Assembly (NCBI GenBank): GCA_963576735.1
Contig: OY755187.1
Location: 2,294,001 to 2,358,000 of the forward strand
Origin: Bedellia somnulentella
Taxonomy: Eukaryota; Arthropoda; Insecta; Lepidoptera; Bedelliidae
Direction: 5' to 3'
Length of the DNA stretch: 64,000 nucleotides
Made by a program: the position numbers and the translations under genes. A model generated the notes under the pieces. The model did no database searches. It saw only the letters and a program-made list of their open reading frames with translations, and had not been told where the DNA came from. Below are positions 43,156 to 54,745 of the stretch, one piece after another. The stretch's first letter is position 1. Each line of letters starts with the position of its first letter.

Positions 43156-44019
43156 ATGTAATACACATGGAAATAAAATCCAAAACGAAGAAACACACAT
43201 TCATATTCATCACATAAATGAATGCTCTCAGTGGGATTAGAACCTGTGACCCCTATCCTCAAGAGCTACCATCCACACACCACACCACCCACAGACATCG
43301 AGGTTGTCTGTCCTGCATAATTCAGATTGTTTTCCAAATTTATATAGCTAGCTGATGTAACAACGAGTATTTTACGTGTTTTTATGCAAATTCTTCCACT
43401 AATGAAGTGCTGAACTAAACTACTCTATATTTAGCCGTATATGAAGGGGCATTTTCGTAGTTATTTTCCACGTACCTACAAAAAGGTGTAAATAAAATAA
43501 TAATAAAACAAACTATATACCCAAGCAACTCAAAACTATTTGCGCATTGTTAACAACACTGAATAATCAAATATTGAAAGTGGATTTTGGTGTGCTCAGC
43601 AAACGAATGCGGAACGAATATGTAACTGAATTTTTACATTTTATTTGGTATGGCAACCCAGTGAGCGTGCTTTCGGTGTTTGACATGTCAACATTGGAAA
43701 ATCATTCGAATGAAACTGTGAGCAATTTTTTAATTTAAAGATTGATTCATTTGTGTTTGTGTTATTCGTCGTTGTTTTTTGTGTTACCGGCGTTTTTTTA
43801 TTGGCTGGAAAATTATGATTTGATTTGGTTGAAATCTAAGTCACAGAAATATTAAATAGATTTTAGAAGAACAAATAATTCTGCTTACTCTTCCTTTATT
43901 TGGTCGTAAATTAGTTAAACTTACTTAAAATCGTTTGCAATAGAATCCAACAATCATGTAAACAAATATGGCGGACTGACATTGACAGCGTATTGTTTAT
44001 GCCCATAGTGATGTCATAG
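43156..44019. other. Nothing recognised
   Basis: No exon, gene or repeat that I can match. An ORF at 43547-43738 has no recognisable features and no supporting splice signals. Confidence 0.45.
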
Positions 44020-44376
44020 TAACATAACATAAACGTTCACGCCGTTTTATCCCCGAAGGGGTTGGCAGAGGTACCAATACTCCTGAACTCACATGGCAAG
44101 CGCCATATAGTTTCCAGAGAAGGTACCCACGTTTTGCATGGACAGTGTACTCACGTGATAGGGGGCAGGCCTATCGCCGTTTTGTACGAATACACTGTCA
44201 CATGACTAAGTACAACTCAGCCATGTGGGTTTCCTCACGATGTTTTCCCTCACCGTTAACAACCATGATAAAATAACCGCACATATGTCTTTAGAAAAGA
44301 TTGGTTTAGGCCCGACCCAGGATTTGAATACTAGTTGTTTGCACGATAACCGAGTGTTCTACCCACTGGGCTATCA
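44020..44376 (-). repeat. SINE-A, full length
   Basis: AACGTTCACGCCGTTTTATC, GTTGGCAGAGG, AACAACCATGATAAAATAAC, tRNA-like head CCCACTGGGCTATCA. Confidence 0.92.
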
Positions 44377-44693
44377 AAAAAGTTTTTATTAAACAAATTT
44401 AAATATTTGTCTTCGTCATCATCACTATCAGAAGTGTCGCCGGAGACCGTAATTATAAGTGGAACCACTGTGTCATCGCTTGCCGTGTCTAAAATGTCTA
44501 GCCAAATCTTAAAGCAAAACAAAAGCCCAAAATGAGAATGCAATGTCGTAGAAATCGGAAACAGAAAACACTAATGCACAGCTAACCCACAGAACAGTGA
44601 ATAACTGTGAATGACAGTTCTAACAAAATGACCACCTGTAAATTTTTAAAAACTAACCATTATTTTTATGAGAATATTGATATATTAATATTG

Positions 44694-44845
44694 AAGAATA
44701 AAAGAGCATGTATGAAAAGATTGATGGATGTAAACGAAGCCAGAGAGGTTTGCCAGGATCGTACAAAGTGGCGATCGATAGTCTCTGCCTACCCCAATGG
44801 GAACTAACGGCGTGAGAATATGTATGTATGTATGTATGTATGTAT
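44694..44845 (+). mobile_element. LINE-C 3' end with intact C-terminal codons
   Basis: Encodes [20 protein letters not shown] followed by [17 protein letters not shown] and a stop, which is the C-terminus of a non-LTR retrotransposon reverse-transcriptase ORF. The 3' UTR is only about 20 nt (GGAACTAACGGCGTGAG) and is followed by (TATG)n. It is severely 5'-truncated. Confidence 0.88.
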
Positions 44846-45231
44846 TTTTATGGCTTAGGATACAATTTCATTTTTCAGATTCAAAAAATTTATTGTATTC
44901 AAATAATATTAAATTAAAATAATGTATTAAATTAAAAATAAAAGATAACTTCAGATTACTAACAACACTAACTTTTCAATGACTTATAGAGTTTGATGAG
45001 TAAAAAACTAAGATGACAGCTTGTCAAATACTTCGAAATTTTTGCGTTGCAAATGTTTTAACAAATTTAACTTATAAATACAAGTTTAATCGTGTTGAAG
45101 ATAATGTGAAAACAATGGTGCGTTCGTTGAAATCAGACTATGTTCATAATTGATCGTCAAATGTATGTGATTACGGAGTAATCGTGACAATTTGGTTTGT
45201 TTACATGATTGTTGGATTCTATTGCAAACGA

Positions 45232-45690
45232 CGGTATACTCACGCCGATAGTTCCCATTGGGGTAGGACGAGACTATAAATCGCCACTTTTTACGATCCT
45301 GACGAATCTCTTGCTTCTGTCATATTATCATTCTCATTCAGTTTGTTATAGTAAAATAAATAAAGTTAAATGGGTGTCAAACGAAAATATAAAGTATTTT
45401 AATTGCTACTTGCTGCTTACTGGGAAGACCACCGCTTTTGCCGCAGATTACGTGAGATTGAATCTTGAATCAGGCCTTAACCATTCTCTTTTGTAAATTC
45501 ATATGTGTGGTTAAATAATCAAAGATTCTAGTGGTGGGTATACATCATGAGATAACCCACATGGTTTATTAGTACTTGATCTATCACGTGAATGTATTAC
45601 TAAAACAACATCTTGGTGATATGAATGCCTTGTGACCAAAATATCACCTTATTAATACCCCTGCCACTTCTCCAGTATATAAAGAATTAA
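45232..45690. repeat. LINE-C reverse scrap, then old SINE-A
   Basis: 45232-45320: ACTCACGCCGATAGTTCCC and CGCCACTTTTTACGATCC (reverse LINE-C). 45500-45690: CATATGTGTGGTTAAATAAT, ATAACCCACATGG, TAATACCCCTGCC, a diverged forward SINE-A body. Confidence 0.7.
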
Positions 45691-46399
45691 CGTTGCATTG
45701 AATATTTTAAAGTGCTGATTATTTTCTATACGCTTGCTCCGTTGGTTATTAATATTGTCCTAAAAAATATATTAAAAAAACAAATCACAAGTACCCGAGT
45801 CTAGGCACTTACTTTTTACAGAATAAAAAAATATATTATTAAAATCAAAGTACACAAAAAACATTCAAACATACAATCTTCCCATAGATAAACCTTACTG
45901 TCAGACAAGTACATTATTATGCATATAGAGCGAGTTTAATTATTGATGATTATCACTTGATTGCGAAACAGCGGTACAGACAGACAGACATATTCTAATT
46001 AATATAGTGAATGCTGAATAGTGACTTTAAGCGGCTGCCTTGTCCCACTATTTGACATGTGACCTCTTATTTAAGTTTTAATAGAGTTTATTACATAGTA
46101 ACAAACATTACTATAAAAATTGTTTTAAGATTAAAAAGGAGAAAAAAATATTATTGCACCTAAATGTACGAATTATTCAAAAAATATAATGAAACACTTT
46201 TCAAAGAAGTAGAGTTTGGCGATGTTATCACTAAAAGTGATCTCTTCCAGAAAGCTTATATAATAAAGCTATTTGTTATTAGCTGTAATCCATGTGTGTT
46301 GTGCGAGGCTAATAAGGGTATTATTGGGCGATGTGGCATCACCCATAACCATGCATTCTGTTTTTTTACGAAAAATGTTTCTTCTAGTAAATTAATATT

Positions 46400-46665
46400 T
46401 TCAACATATACATACATATACTCACGGCTATAAATCCCTAGAATGGGTAGCCAGAGCTAAGGAATCAGAAATTCCTCAGCCACTTTTGGAAGTTGTGTGG
46501 TGAGAAGATGTTAAAATAAAGGTTGTTGGTGATGGGTCTCCCACCGCATCGCCCAAAAATCCCTTAAAAGCCCGTATGGCCCTTATGGTACCGTTAGTCG
46601 CCTCTTACGTACACCCACCGGAAGAAATGAGGTAGTACTATTCTAAGCCGGCACTACACAGCAAA
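46400..46665 (-). repeat. R1, full length
   Basis: CATATACTCACGGCTATAAA, CAGCCACTTTTGGAAGTTG, GGTGATGGGTCTCCCACCGC, GCCGGCACTACACAGC, with a short internal insertion at GTATGGCCCTTATGG. Confidence 0.9.
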
Positions 46666-46877
46666 TTTAATATTTCAAATTGAGTAAAATTAAGACAGTT
46701 TTTCCTGATCTGACTTACAGGTTCATTTATTATTCCTACGAGTAATCAAGAGACAGCGTTTCGATTAATTATGTGTGGGAGAGCTTATTGCTTTAGTGTT
46801 CAAATCTATCTTTAGACAGACCTGACATCATCAATTGCTTTATTTGTAACATTCATACCAACTTTCACAATGTTAAT

Positions 46878-47010
46878 TCTATACTTATATTATAAAGAGG
46901 TAATGTTTGTGTCCGCTAACCCGCAATTGGCCAGCGTGGTGGAATAAGGCCAAATCACCCTATATAGGGTAGGCTTGAGTCCCTTGGTGGGGACATATAT
47001 AGGGCGAAAG
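46878..47010 (+). mobile_element. Helitron-like 5' end and retroelement scrap
   Basis: TCTATACTTATATTATAAAG at 46878 resembles the 5' end of lepidopteran Helitrons and of the element at 23999. It runs into GGCCAGCGTGGTGGAATAAG, similar to a repeat common in Lepidoptera that I cannot name with confidence. No 3' CTAG end is evident. Confidence 0.4.
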
Positions 47011-47029
47011 GAAGGAATGTTTGTAACTT

Positions 47030-47380
47030 CTAAATTCCTTAGCTACTTCTGATAGTTTAGTGGTGAAAAGATTTTAAAATAATGATCCCGCCCCCTGATT
47101 ATGTATCTGTAGCGACCGTCGATTGTGTCGCTAGTTGCAAGATTATCGCTGTCAATGTCAAAAATTTGAATGCAATTTGACAGTTTTGACAACGACAATG
47201 TTGCTACTTGCGACACAATCGTGGTCGCAAAAGATACGTAATCAGGCCGCGGATTAGTCTCTTCTCCAGTCACCTCCTCAAAAACGGATACTTGAAACCT
47301 CCAATACCCTAAGTCGCCACCTACGACATCCGCGGGAAGAAGTGGGTTAGTGTTATTCTTGAACGACTCTAAGTAGCATT
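47030..47380 (-). repeat. Degenerate R1 split by MITE M3
   Basis: The R1 body (CCTTAGCTACTTCTGATAG, GTGGTGAAAAGATTTTAAAA) is interrupted at 47094 and resumes after 47246 with AATACCCTAAGTCGCC and TTAGTGTTATTCTTGAACG. Confidence 0.65.
47094..47246. mobile_element. MITE M3, copy 1
   Basis: 153-bp inverted repeat. CCTGATTATGTATC at the left and GATACGTAATCAGG at the right; inner arms GTCGATTGTGTCGCTAG and TTGCGACACAATCGTGG also pair. Second copy at 53830-53982, also 153 bp. Confidence 0.8.
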
Positions 47381-47715
47381 GTTATCCAAATAGTAGTATG
47401 AAACTCGACCATAAGAAAATCCCTTTCCCATTATTCGAAATGATCAAATCTACAGAAAACTAACAAACCAATATCGACCTAAAACTTAAAGCAATAAAAT
47501 TGAAAATCTCTTTCACAGTTCTATCAAAGAAATCTTGACCCAAATACGTATTCTTTCACACTTCAAAATAGATATATAACTGTTAATAACGTTTTTGATA
47601 GTCGCAGGCTCCTAAAATGGTATTTTATCATGGCGTGGACTTGATGAATTGTAGGTATTTGGTTTGTATCGAGTAAGCGATAAATGTAGTTTAAGCCATG
47701 TTTTAAATATTCTGT

Positions 47716-47853
47716 AGGGCAAGCACGAGCGCTATTTTATCGACACGATAACGGTTAGAATGAGATGGCAGTATACGATACTAAGTAAGTGCGTAAGAGA
47801 TGGCTGCTTTATCCCACGCGATAACTAGTTTAAACACGGCTCGTGCTTGCCCT
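47716..47853. mobile_element. 138-bp MITE (type M1), copy 3
   Basis: AGGGCAAGCACGAGC to CTCGTGCTTGCCCT with perfect 14-bp terminal inverted repeats. Nearly identical to copy 2 throughout. Confidence 0.92.
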
Positions 47854-48374
47854 GCTGGAATATATAAAAAGGTTGTTTCTTTTATTTAACATCGCATTAA
47901 TAATATAAGTATGGATGGTCGTGTATGTTTAGTTCCTGGGCAAAGTTTTTCATTGAACGAAACATTTTTCTTCATATATTTGTTTTGTTTTTCTCAATAG
48001 CTTGTTGATAAACATTATTAATGTTTTAAGTCCCAATTCAATAGATCTATAACAACACTGAGCAATAATAAAAATCTTCCGTTTTTACTATCTCTCTTAA
48101 AACATTCGGAGCAGAAATATAATTAAAGTTTTATATTTTTGGTAAAAAAAAATAGCTGTAAGCTAGCTTAATAGCTTTAAGACCGAATTAACTAGTAAAT
48201 AGCCTTAATTTTGGAGCCTTTATCATTGCTGCTCTTCTGCTATTAGTAACTGAAATTGGCGCTTAAAACTCTTCAGCTTTATAAATACAAATACAAATAC
48301 AAATATTTTTTTCAAAAAAAGCGTACAAGTTAATTATAATTTTATTACTTTATTACATTAGTATAGAAGAAATC

Positions 48375-48482
48375 AAAACGCGGGTAATCTGAACACCGCG
48401 TGACAAAGTCACGTGATGTGCAGATGTATAAGTACCTCTGCCAAACCCTTCAGGGATATTCGGCGTGAACGTTTGAGTTTGT
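48375..48482 (+). repeat. SINE-A 3' end
   Basis: AAAACGCGGGTAATCTGAAC, GTGACAAAGTCACGTGATG, CCTCTGCCAAACCCTTC, GGCGTGAACGTTTGAG. Confidence 0.8.
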
Positions 48483-48889
48483 ATAGAATAAAATTTTCTT
48501 TCAATGAACCATTTTAGTCTCCGAACAAAGAATAACAAACGCAAACGTGCGTACGCGCAGGCAATTACTCTCGCGTGAGATCCCCCATTAAACGGATCTC
48601 GCTTTTCATCATACCTTGTTAGAATATATAAAAAACGTTTCGTAATATATGCCATGTGGCTTGATTAATTACTATTTTCGGAATAATTAAGGTGTGTGAA
48701 TATTTTACTGATTACCTGCCGCCCTTGGATTTATTGCTAAGCGTGATGGTACTTAGAATATGCCTCGAGTTATTTAAATGTTAAATAGGCTATTAATTAA
48801 AGCAATGTAAACGAACTTATATTCAAAGATGTACAGAGATATTAAACAAGTACTTAAGACCATTAGTAAAAATGCCGTGTGTTTTAACC

Positions 48890-49005
48890 CATCTTTTTTT
48901 GGATTTTTAGGTGTAAAGATACTTTATATCTACCATCTTGTCGCCTTCCAAATGTAGCTAAGGACTTTCTAGGCTATCCCTTTTTGGGATTATATGTATG
49001 TACTA
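48890..49005 (+). repeat. Degenerate R1 3' part
   Basis: TATCTACCATCTTGTCGCC, CTAAGGACTTTCTAGGC, TTTTTGGGATTATATGTATG. Confidence 0.5.
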
Positions 49006-51300
49006 GATGTAGTAGGTGTAGAGCAAATGGCTACAAGAATTGTTGTTGCCAATTGATATTTAACAAATTTTGCTGGCCTAGTATAAATATCTAACAAATT
49101 AGTAAATAAAGAATTCGTAAAAATTGTAAAGATAGGATCGTGATTGCCGGTCGCCCACCTGTCATATTTATGTATTTAGGGTGTGGAGGAAAAGGGAAGA
49201 TCTTCCGCCAGGCGGTGGTTTGCCTGGGGACCGCGGTCCAACTGTATTAAGTTGGAACTTGTATATATAGTAAACATTTTAGAAACTTCGATTGCGCGAT
49301 GTACGATTTGTATGGCGAGGCTCGATGACGAGTGTGACGTATATTGCTTGTTTACGTGTTGAAGTCGAATGTGATACTTCTTGCACTGTCAGCGTTTCTA
49401 TGTAGTGCGCGTCATTGTGTACTGACAGCGCGCCGCTACAAGGGATATAATGTACATATAGTGGAAGAAAGCAGTTTTATTTTGGCCTATTTGGCTCTCA
49501 TTACATATATAATTTGTTTAAAAAGTGTTTGTCACATCATTATGAGGGGCTAAATGAAGTTTTTTTTTTACTTATACTTACCTACCTAGTCAACTTCCAC
49601 GTATTCGGATAAATACTGCAAAAAACGGAAAAGACTTAGATAACCTTTCCTCTATTAGCAAAATAAAAGACGAGTTGAAAAACTAAGACCCATTTACAAT
49701 CCTCCCAAAGTCTGAATCAGAATCCATTGAATTGACAAAGCGCCAACTGCCCTATAATGAGTTTAACAATTTGCGAATACTCGTCGTGGCAATAAAAAAG
49801 CGAGTAAAGCCAGTGACTGGCGCCAGTGTCGCTCGTCTCATGAACTTTCTTTATTTGCTTTGTTTCGTATTTGTTTCATCTCACTTGCAGTCGCCTCATT
49901 TACGAATGTACGTGTATTTTATCTTGGAATATCTAAGAAATCCCTTTTGGTTGCGAGGAAAAGTGAGATGATATTGAATAAATTTAATTTTATATTTTTT
50001 TATGTCTTTAAGAGAGGTATGAGTTTATCAATAAAACTGGTAAATTAAATATGAAATTAACAGCACCAGATGATCACTATAAACCCTGTTTAAATAAAGA
50101 TTATTGCTTGTATTAACATAATTAAACTGAAGTTTTATTAAATATTCCTCAAATTGATGTTTTCCAATCACTTTCATCATTAACAACATCGTATAAATAG
50201 ATGTTCAAGTACAATAATATTGGTACATTTATTTAGATTACAATCTAAAAGCAATGCATAATATCTGACCTTTAATTCATACTGAGAAATCCTGACATTT
50301 TATTAGAAATGATAGTATACGAGTTATCTTGTTTGGAACCAGTTTTGTTCAGTGACTCTATTGACCTCTGGATGTTTGCGAAAACGCTTCAAATCAGATT
50401 TGGCTTACAATTATCTAATCTTTATGGTTATTTTGATGAGTAGTTATAAATACGTACTCAAAACAGCAGGTGCAAAATATATCACGTGGTGTTTGGAAGC
50501 ATCAGTAGCGGCAGAGTTGGACTTCAGGTAAGAAAATTACGAAGTCTTTAAATATTGATAGCGTTATCGGTAAGGTTTTAGATAGTTTTAGAAGTTGAAA
50601 AGGATAAAGATGGTAAGTTTAAAAGATTATTTAAAAGGCAAATCACTAGAAAGATCTAACCTCTAAGTCGCTTTATCTGATGATATTCACGGGATGAGAT
50701 GGGCAACTGCTATATACAGCCGTCCTTTTCTTATAGTTTCAAACGAATGAAATAATCTAAAGATATAATTTGAGAACAAAACGGTAATCTGGAAAATTAT
50801 TTATTAAATTTTTAGTAAGATAATTCATGGGCACAACCATTAACCTAATCCTTTTAATTCCGAAACTACAATATTCTTGACTTATAAAAGAAATCATTCA
50901 CATATTATTATTGTTTATCACAGACCTCTTTCTTCATCGTATAATTCCGTTTCTAGATATACTGCCACAGTTTTCTGGTGCCTCATTTAGACTTATGTTT
51001 CGACAACTTGTTTCAAACCAACCACAAAACGGCTAAACAAAACCACAATATGTCATTGCCGTGCAGTTTAGTGCTCGTTTTGGCTTGATTTGGTTGAGAA
51101 TGTTGAGATGAACATGTGCGTTTCTAATACAGTAAGTTCTCATGGTCTGAGGAAATCGGCGGAAAAATATTTACCGGATTGTTTTGACTTCGTTATGAAT
51201 AAGTATGTATGAAACGAGTACATCAACATCGACAATTTACCTACAGTTTAAATAGCATATATATAAAAAACATAGCTAATGAAAGGGAACGTTTAAGATT
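49006..51300. other. Nothing recognised apart from a GC-rich patch
   Basis: Mostly AT-rich. 49185-49245 is GC-rich with small palindromes (GAAGATCTTC, GACCGCGGTC) and an open frame of about 30 codons, but without splice sites or a family match. A faint R1 relic lies near 50570-50720. Confidence 0.4.
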
Positions 51301-51309
51301 TCTGTGACT

Positions 51310-51530
51310 TATAAAGTGACTCAGAATAGTATCATCCCAACTCTTTCTGTGGTTGCCACTTCTGGCAACTAAGCCTTTTTTTAAGTGATAGCTAAGTTAT
51401 ACGGTTGACAGCCCACCATCAACTGATCTTTATCCATCTTCTCTACTTCAATTTCCTAAAGTGGCTAGAGAATCGTGCATCCCCAAGCTCTACCTACTCT
51501 TTTGCGCCTTTAGCCGTGAAGGTAAGTTTA
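51310..51530 (+). repeat. Degenerate R1
   Basis: Faint matches: AACTAAGCCTTTTTTTAAG, GACAGCCCACCATCAAC, AAGTGGCTAGAGAATC, CTTTAGCCGTGAAGG. Confidence 0.45.
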
Positions 51531-51599
51531 TAAAATTTATAACAAAGTAACTATGATAAGAAGATAAATGTCAGAATCATATTCAAGAAAGCGCACGGG

Positions 51600-51720
51600 T
51601 CATACTATATGGTCAGTGAGTCTTTGACGTCACATTTCCCGCGCCAAATTTCGTGCGCGCTTCTGTGTGACACATCACGCAACCGGGCCAATGTGTCAGC
51701 GAGTGACCAACCGAGAATGT
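51600..51720. promoter_or_regulatory. CpG-rich cluster with CRE and E2F-like sites
   Basis: TGACGTCA (51625-51632) is a perfect cAMP-response-element palindrome and TTTCCCGCGCCAAA (51635-51648) fits an E2F site. They lie 2 bp apart in a patch with several CGCGC runs and TCAGTGAG, in otherwise AT-rich DNA. It may be a promoter or enhancer; this is from motifs only. Confidence 0.3.
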
Positions 51721-51929
51721 AATTAGGAACACAACAATACCTTTGTATTGATGATGACTGATGACTGATGTATGTTTTTATGTTCTGATCTTGTTTTTTT
51801 GTTTGACAAATATGAATAGTTTATTGTTTAGTAGTGCTCCTTATTGGTAGCAAATTGGTTGAAAATGGATGATGACTGATCTAACTAATATGTATTTTAT
51901 TTTCTAGTATTGATATTTTATTTGAAATA

Positions 51930-52160
51930 CATACATACACATACTCACGGCTATAAATCCCTAGATTGGGTAGCCAGAGCTAAGGAATTAGAAATTTCTC
52001 AGTAACTTTTGGAAAGTTAAGTGGGGAAAAGATGGTAAAATAAAGGTTATGGTGATGGGTCTCCAACCTTATCGCCCAAAAAATTTCTTAAAAGCCCCAA
52101 TACCGTTACTCGCCTCTTACTTAACCCACCGGAAGAAATGGGGTAGTGCTACTGTAGTAC
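51930..52160 (-). repeat. R1, near full length
   Basis: CATACTCACGGCTATAAATC, TTGGGTAGCCAGAGC, GGTGATGGGTCTCCAACC, GGAAGAAATGGGGTAGTG. Confidence 0.88.
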
Positions 52161-52754
52161 AGCATACTGAGATACATATGTAGTTTTTTGTTTCGAAGAG
52201 CTCCTTAATTGTTGTTAATTGTGGCAAATTGTTAATACTGATAGGAATTTCACTAAGATGATATAGGTGATATGATAGAGATGTGTCCATTACTTATAAA
52301 AGCATTTATACAATATTTCATTGAAGTATGAAAGACATAAACTTACATTAATTAAAAAAATCTAGACCAATAGTGCAGGATTCAGAACAAAAAATTTTAA
52401 AATCAGGCCTTAGTTTCAATAAAATAATGAATTGTAAATACGAGTATCTCTGCCAAACCCTCAGGTGGTATAAGTTTGACACAAAAAACCTATGAACTCT
52501 CTTAACCTTTTAAAAAAGAGAGCCAAATTGTCGATCAAAGAAATTTCAAATCAATGCTGTTTCTGAGAATAGTTTTTATGTGATCGTATATAGTACCAAC
52601 GCAAATTCACAGAAACCATTGACTATCTTCACTTTATAGAATTCTTGAAATAGTTACTTAGCTTTTTAACAAAAATGCCTTTTATGCTTCGTCTCACTTA
52701 TTATAACATAGTTTATATTGATGGTAATATTTATAGTATTGGTTTAAAGGCGTC

Positions 52755-52890
52755 CGAAGTATGAAGAATAAAAGAGCATGTATGTAAAGATTGATGGATG
52801 TAAACGAAGCCAGAGAGATTTGTCAGGATCGTGCGAAGTGGCGATCAATAGTCTCTGCCTACCCCAATGGGAACTACCTAATGGCGTGAG

Positions 52891-52922
<32 letters not shown>

Positions 52923-52928
52923 TGTATT
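52755..52928 (+). mobile_element. LINE-C 3' end
   Basis: AGAATAAAAGAGCATGTATG, TTGATGGATGTAAACGAAGC, CGAAGTGGCGATCAATAG, CTACCCCAATGGGAAC and a long (TATG)n tail. It has a premature stop (ATGTAAAGATTG) relative to the 44694 copy. Confidence 0.87.
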
Positions 52929-53354
52929 GGTTTAAAATAGCGCGGTACTAGTTGGTTAGAATTATTTGAATGAAATAGTATTGTTGCCTGAAATACAGGT
53001 ATATTACTAGCTCAAAAACAGGAAAATTGTATATTTTTTTTACTTTCAATAACTAACTAGGGTAGTGATCGTAAAACAATGTCCGTGCCAGGACCAACAG
53101 TCAGTAATAAATATCATTTAGTCATAGATACTCACCGGAGAAGATGTGGTAGTGTTATTCAAAGCCAACAACGCACAGCAGGTGTAGGTCTGGTGTTAAT
53201 ATAAATATAATTCTGGCTCCATTATGCGTCTGAGTTCTCAAAGTAGGCTTTCCATATATGGTAAGGAGATTACTCGTCCTCAGAGGCTGTGCATTCAGAC
53301 AAATATAATAAGGTTGGCACTTATTAAATTATATGTACTTATAAAACCTATATC

Positions 53355-53742
53355 TGAACATATACTCACGGCTATATATTCCAACAAGGACGAGCCAGAG
53401 CTTCAGCACTAGAAATTTGACAGGAACTTTTGGAAGATGAGTGCGCTATACCTCTATGTGAGTACGTAATTTAAAAAAAAGTTAAAATGTTTTATTTAAA
53501 TAAAGTTTCATTAACAATATTTAAAGTATGTATCATATTCACAATACAAAAGTATGGTGTATTTGTTCCAATAGTTATGAGTTCTACCCCCGAACTAGTG
53601 AAAACACTGTATTACGGCAAGGTAAAATGAAGAAAGGTTAGTGATGGACCTCCACTTTAGCCACTTAGATACCGAAAACCTAAGGCGCTTCATATGATGG
53701 GAGGAAATGGATGAATGCTATTAAAGCCAACTCAACACAGAA
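53355..53742 (-). repeat. Two degenerate R1 pieces
   Basis: 53355-53440 (ACATATACTCACGGCTATAT, CGAGCCAGAGC) and 53636-53742 (GTGATGGACCTCCAC, TATTAAAGCCAACTCAACAC). Confidence 0.55.
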
Positions 53743-53829
53743 AACTACCTTTGTCACAACCGAAAAATACAGGCCGTATACTCGTACTCAATTTGTTCCC
53801 ACACTTACTTACCCATTTGAGTTCGGCCC

Positions 53830-53982
53830 CCTGAATACGTATCTTTTGCGACTGTCGATTGTGTCGCTAGTTGCACGATTGTCGCTGTCAATGTCATAAA
53901 TTTGTATGCGATTTGACACTTTTGACAGCGACAATATTGCAACTTGCGACACAATCGCGGTCGCTAAAGGTACATAATCAGG
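53830..53982. mobile_element. MITE M3, copy 2
   Basis: CCTGAATACGTATCTTTTGC at the left and its mirror GGTACATAATCAGG at the right, with inner inverted arms as in copy 1. It lies directly beside a degenerate R1, as copy 1 lies within one. Confidence 0.8.
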
Positions 53983-54535
53983 TACATCCCAATGAACTGC
54001 TAACACTGTTAATAACCATTCTAAAAGATAAATGGTCATTTCCGTCCAAATAAGTATTAACCCGCCAAAGTATTTTCATGCAAAATGTTACCAAAACAAG
54101 CCACTATCACTCGGACTGTCAAAAAGTTTTGACAACTCTATGTTCAGTTTAGATTTTAACTCTACAGGCTCTAACTTCACAAACTCTACTCTTGGTCTTT
54201 TTGTTACTACACAAACTATTGCATAACAGAAAAGTTATGAACATCTAGTGGACCGTCCCAGTTTCACATGGATACTGTTATTTTTCAAATATCTAAGGTT
54301 ACTTCAATCATTGCCCACTTCTATTAGCATAAAGATATGTAGTCTTAGTTTATTCTTAAGGTTTTTTGAAACCATTCAGGCGGTACTCAAGCCTATTCAT
54401 TACAAAAAACAAACAAGCAAACAAATATTTCGTGATCGATGACAATTTACCCTCTTAAAACTACTACTAATTAATTAAATACACACACTACACACACTTA
54501 TTGTTTGTAACGATAAACTAAATTATTTAACTGTA

Positions 54536-54745
54536 CATACATACATATACTTACGCCATCAATTCCCATTGGGGTAGGCAGAGACAAACCTCTCTAGCTT
54601 CGTTTACATCCATCAATCTTTTCATACATGCTCTTTTATTCTTCATACTTCGGACGCCAGCCTTTTTGAGCACACTCTCAATTTGGTCCAAGTGTGTTCT
54701 CCGTGGTCGTCCTCTACTAACATTACCATCCACACTAGCTCTATA
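54536..54745 (-). mobile_element. LINE-C 3' end, longest coding remnant
   Basis: On the minus strand it encodes DGNVSRGRPRRTHLDQIESV, then [20 protein letters not shown] and DVNEAREVC, the most extended stretch of the LINE-C C-terminus in the window. The tail (CATA)n is on the left. Confidence 0.87.

Noticed and set aside
42950..43240. 96-codon frame with GIRTRDLGYIRPRR
   Set aside because: Translation of the tRNA-like R4 repeat and its inverted copy; a familiar false protein.
49185..49245. GC-rich patch with open frame near DLPPGGGLPGDRGP
   Set aside because: No acceptor or donor in matching phase and no similarity to ANKS1; may be a mobile-element scrap.
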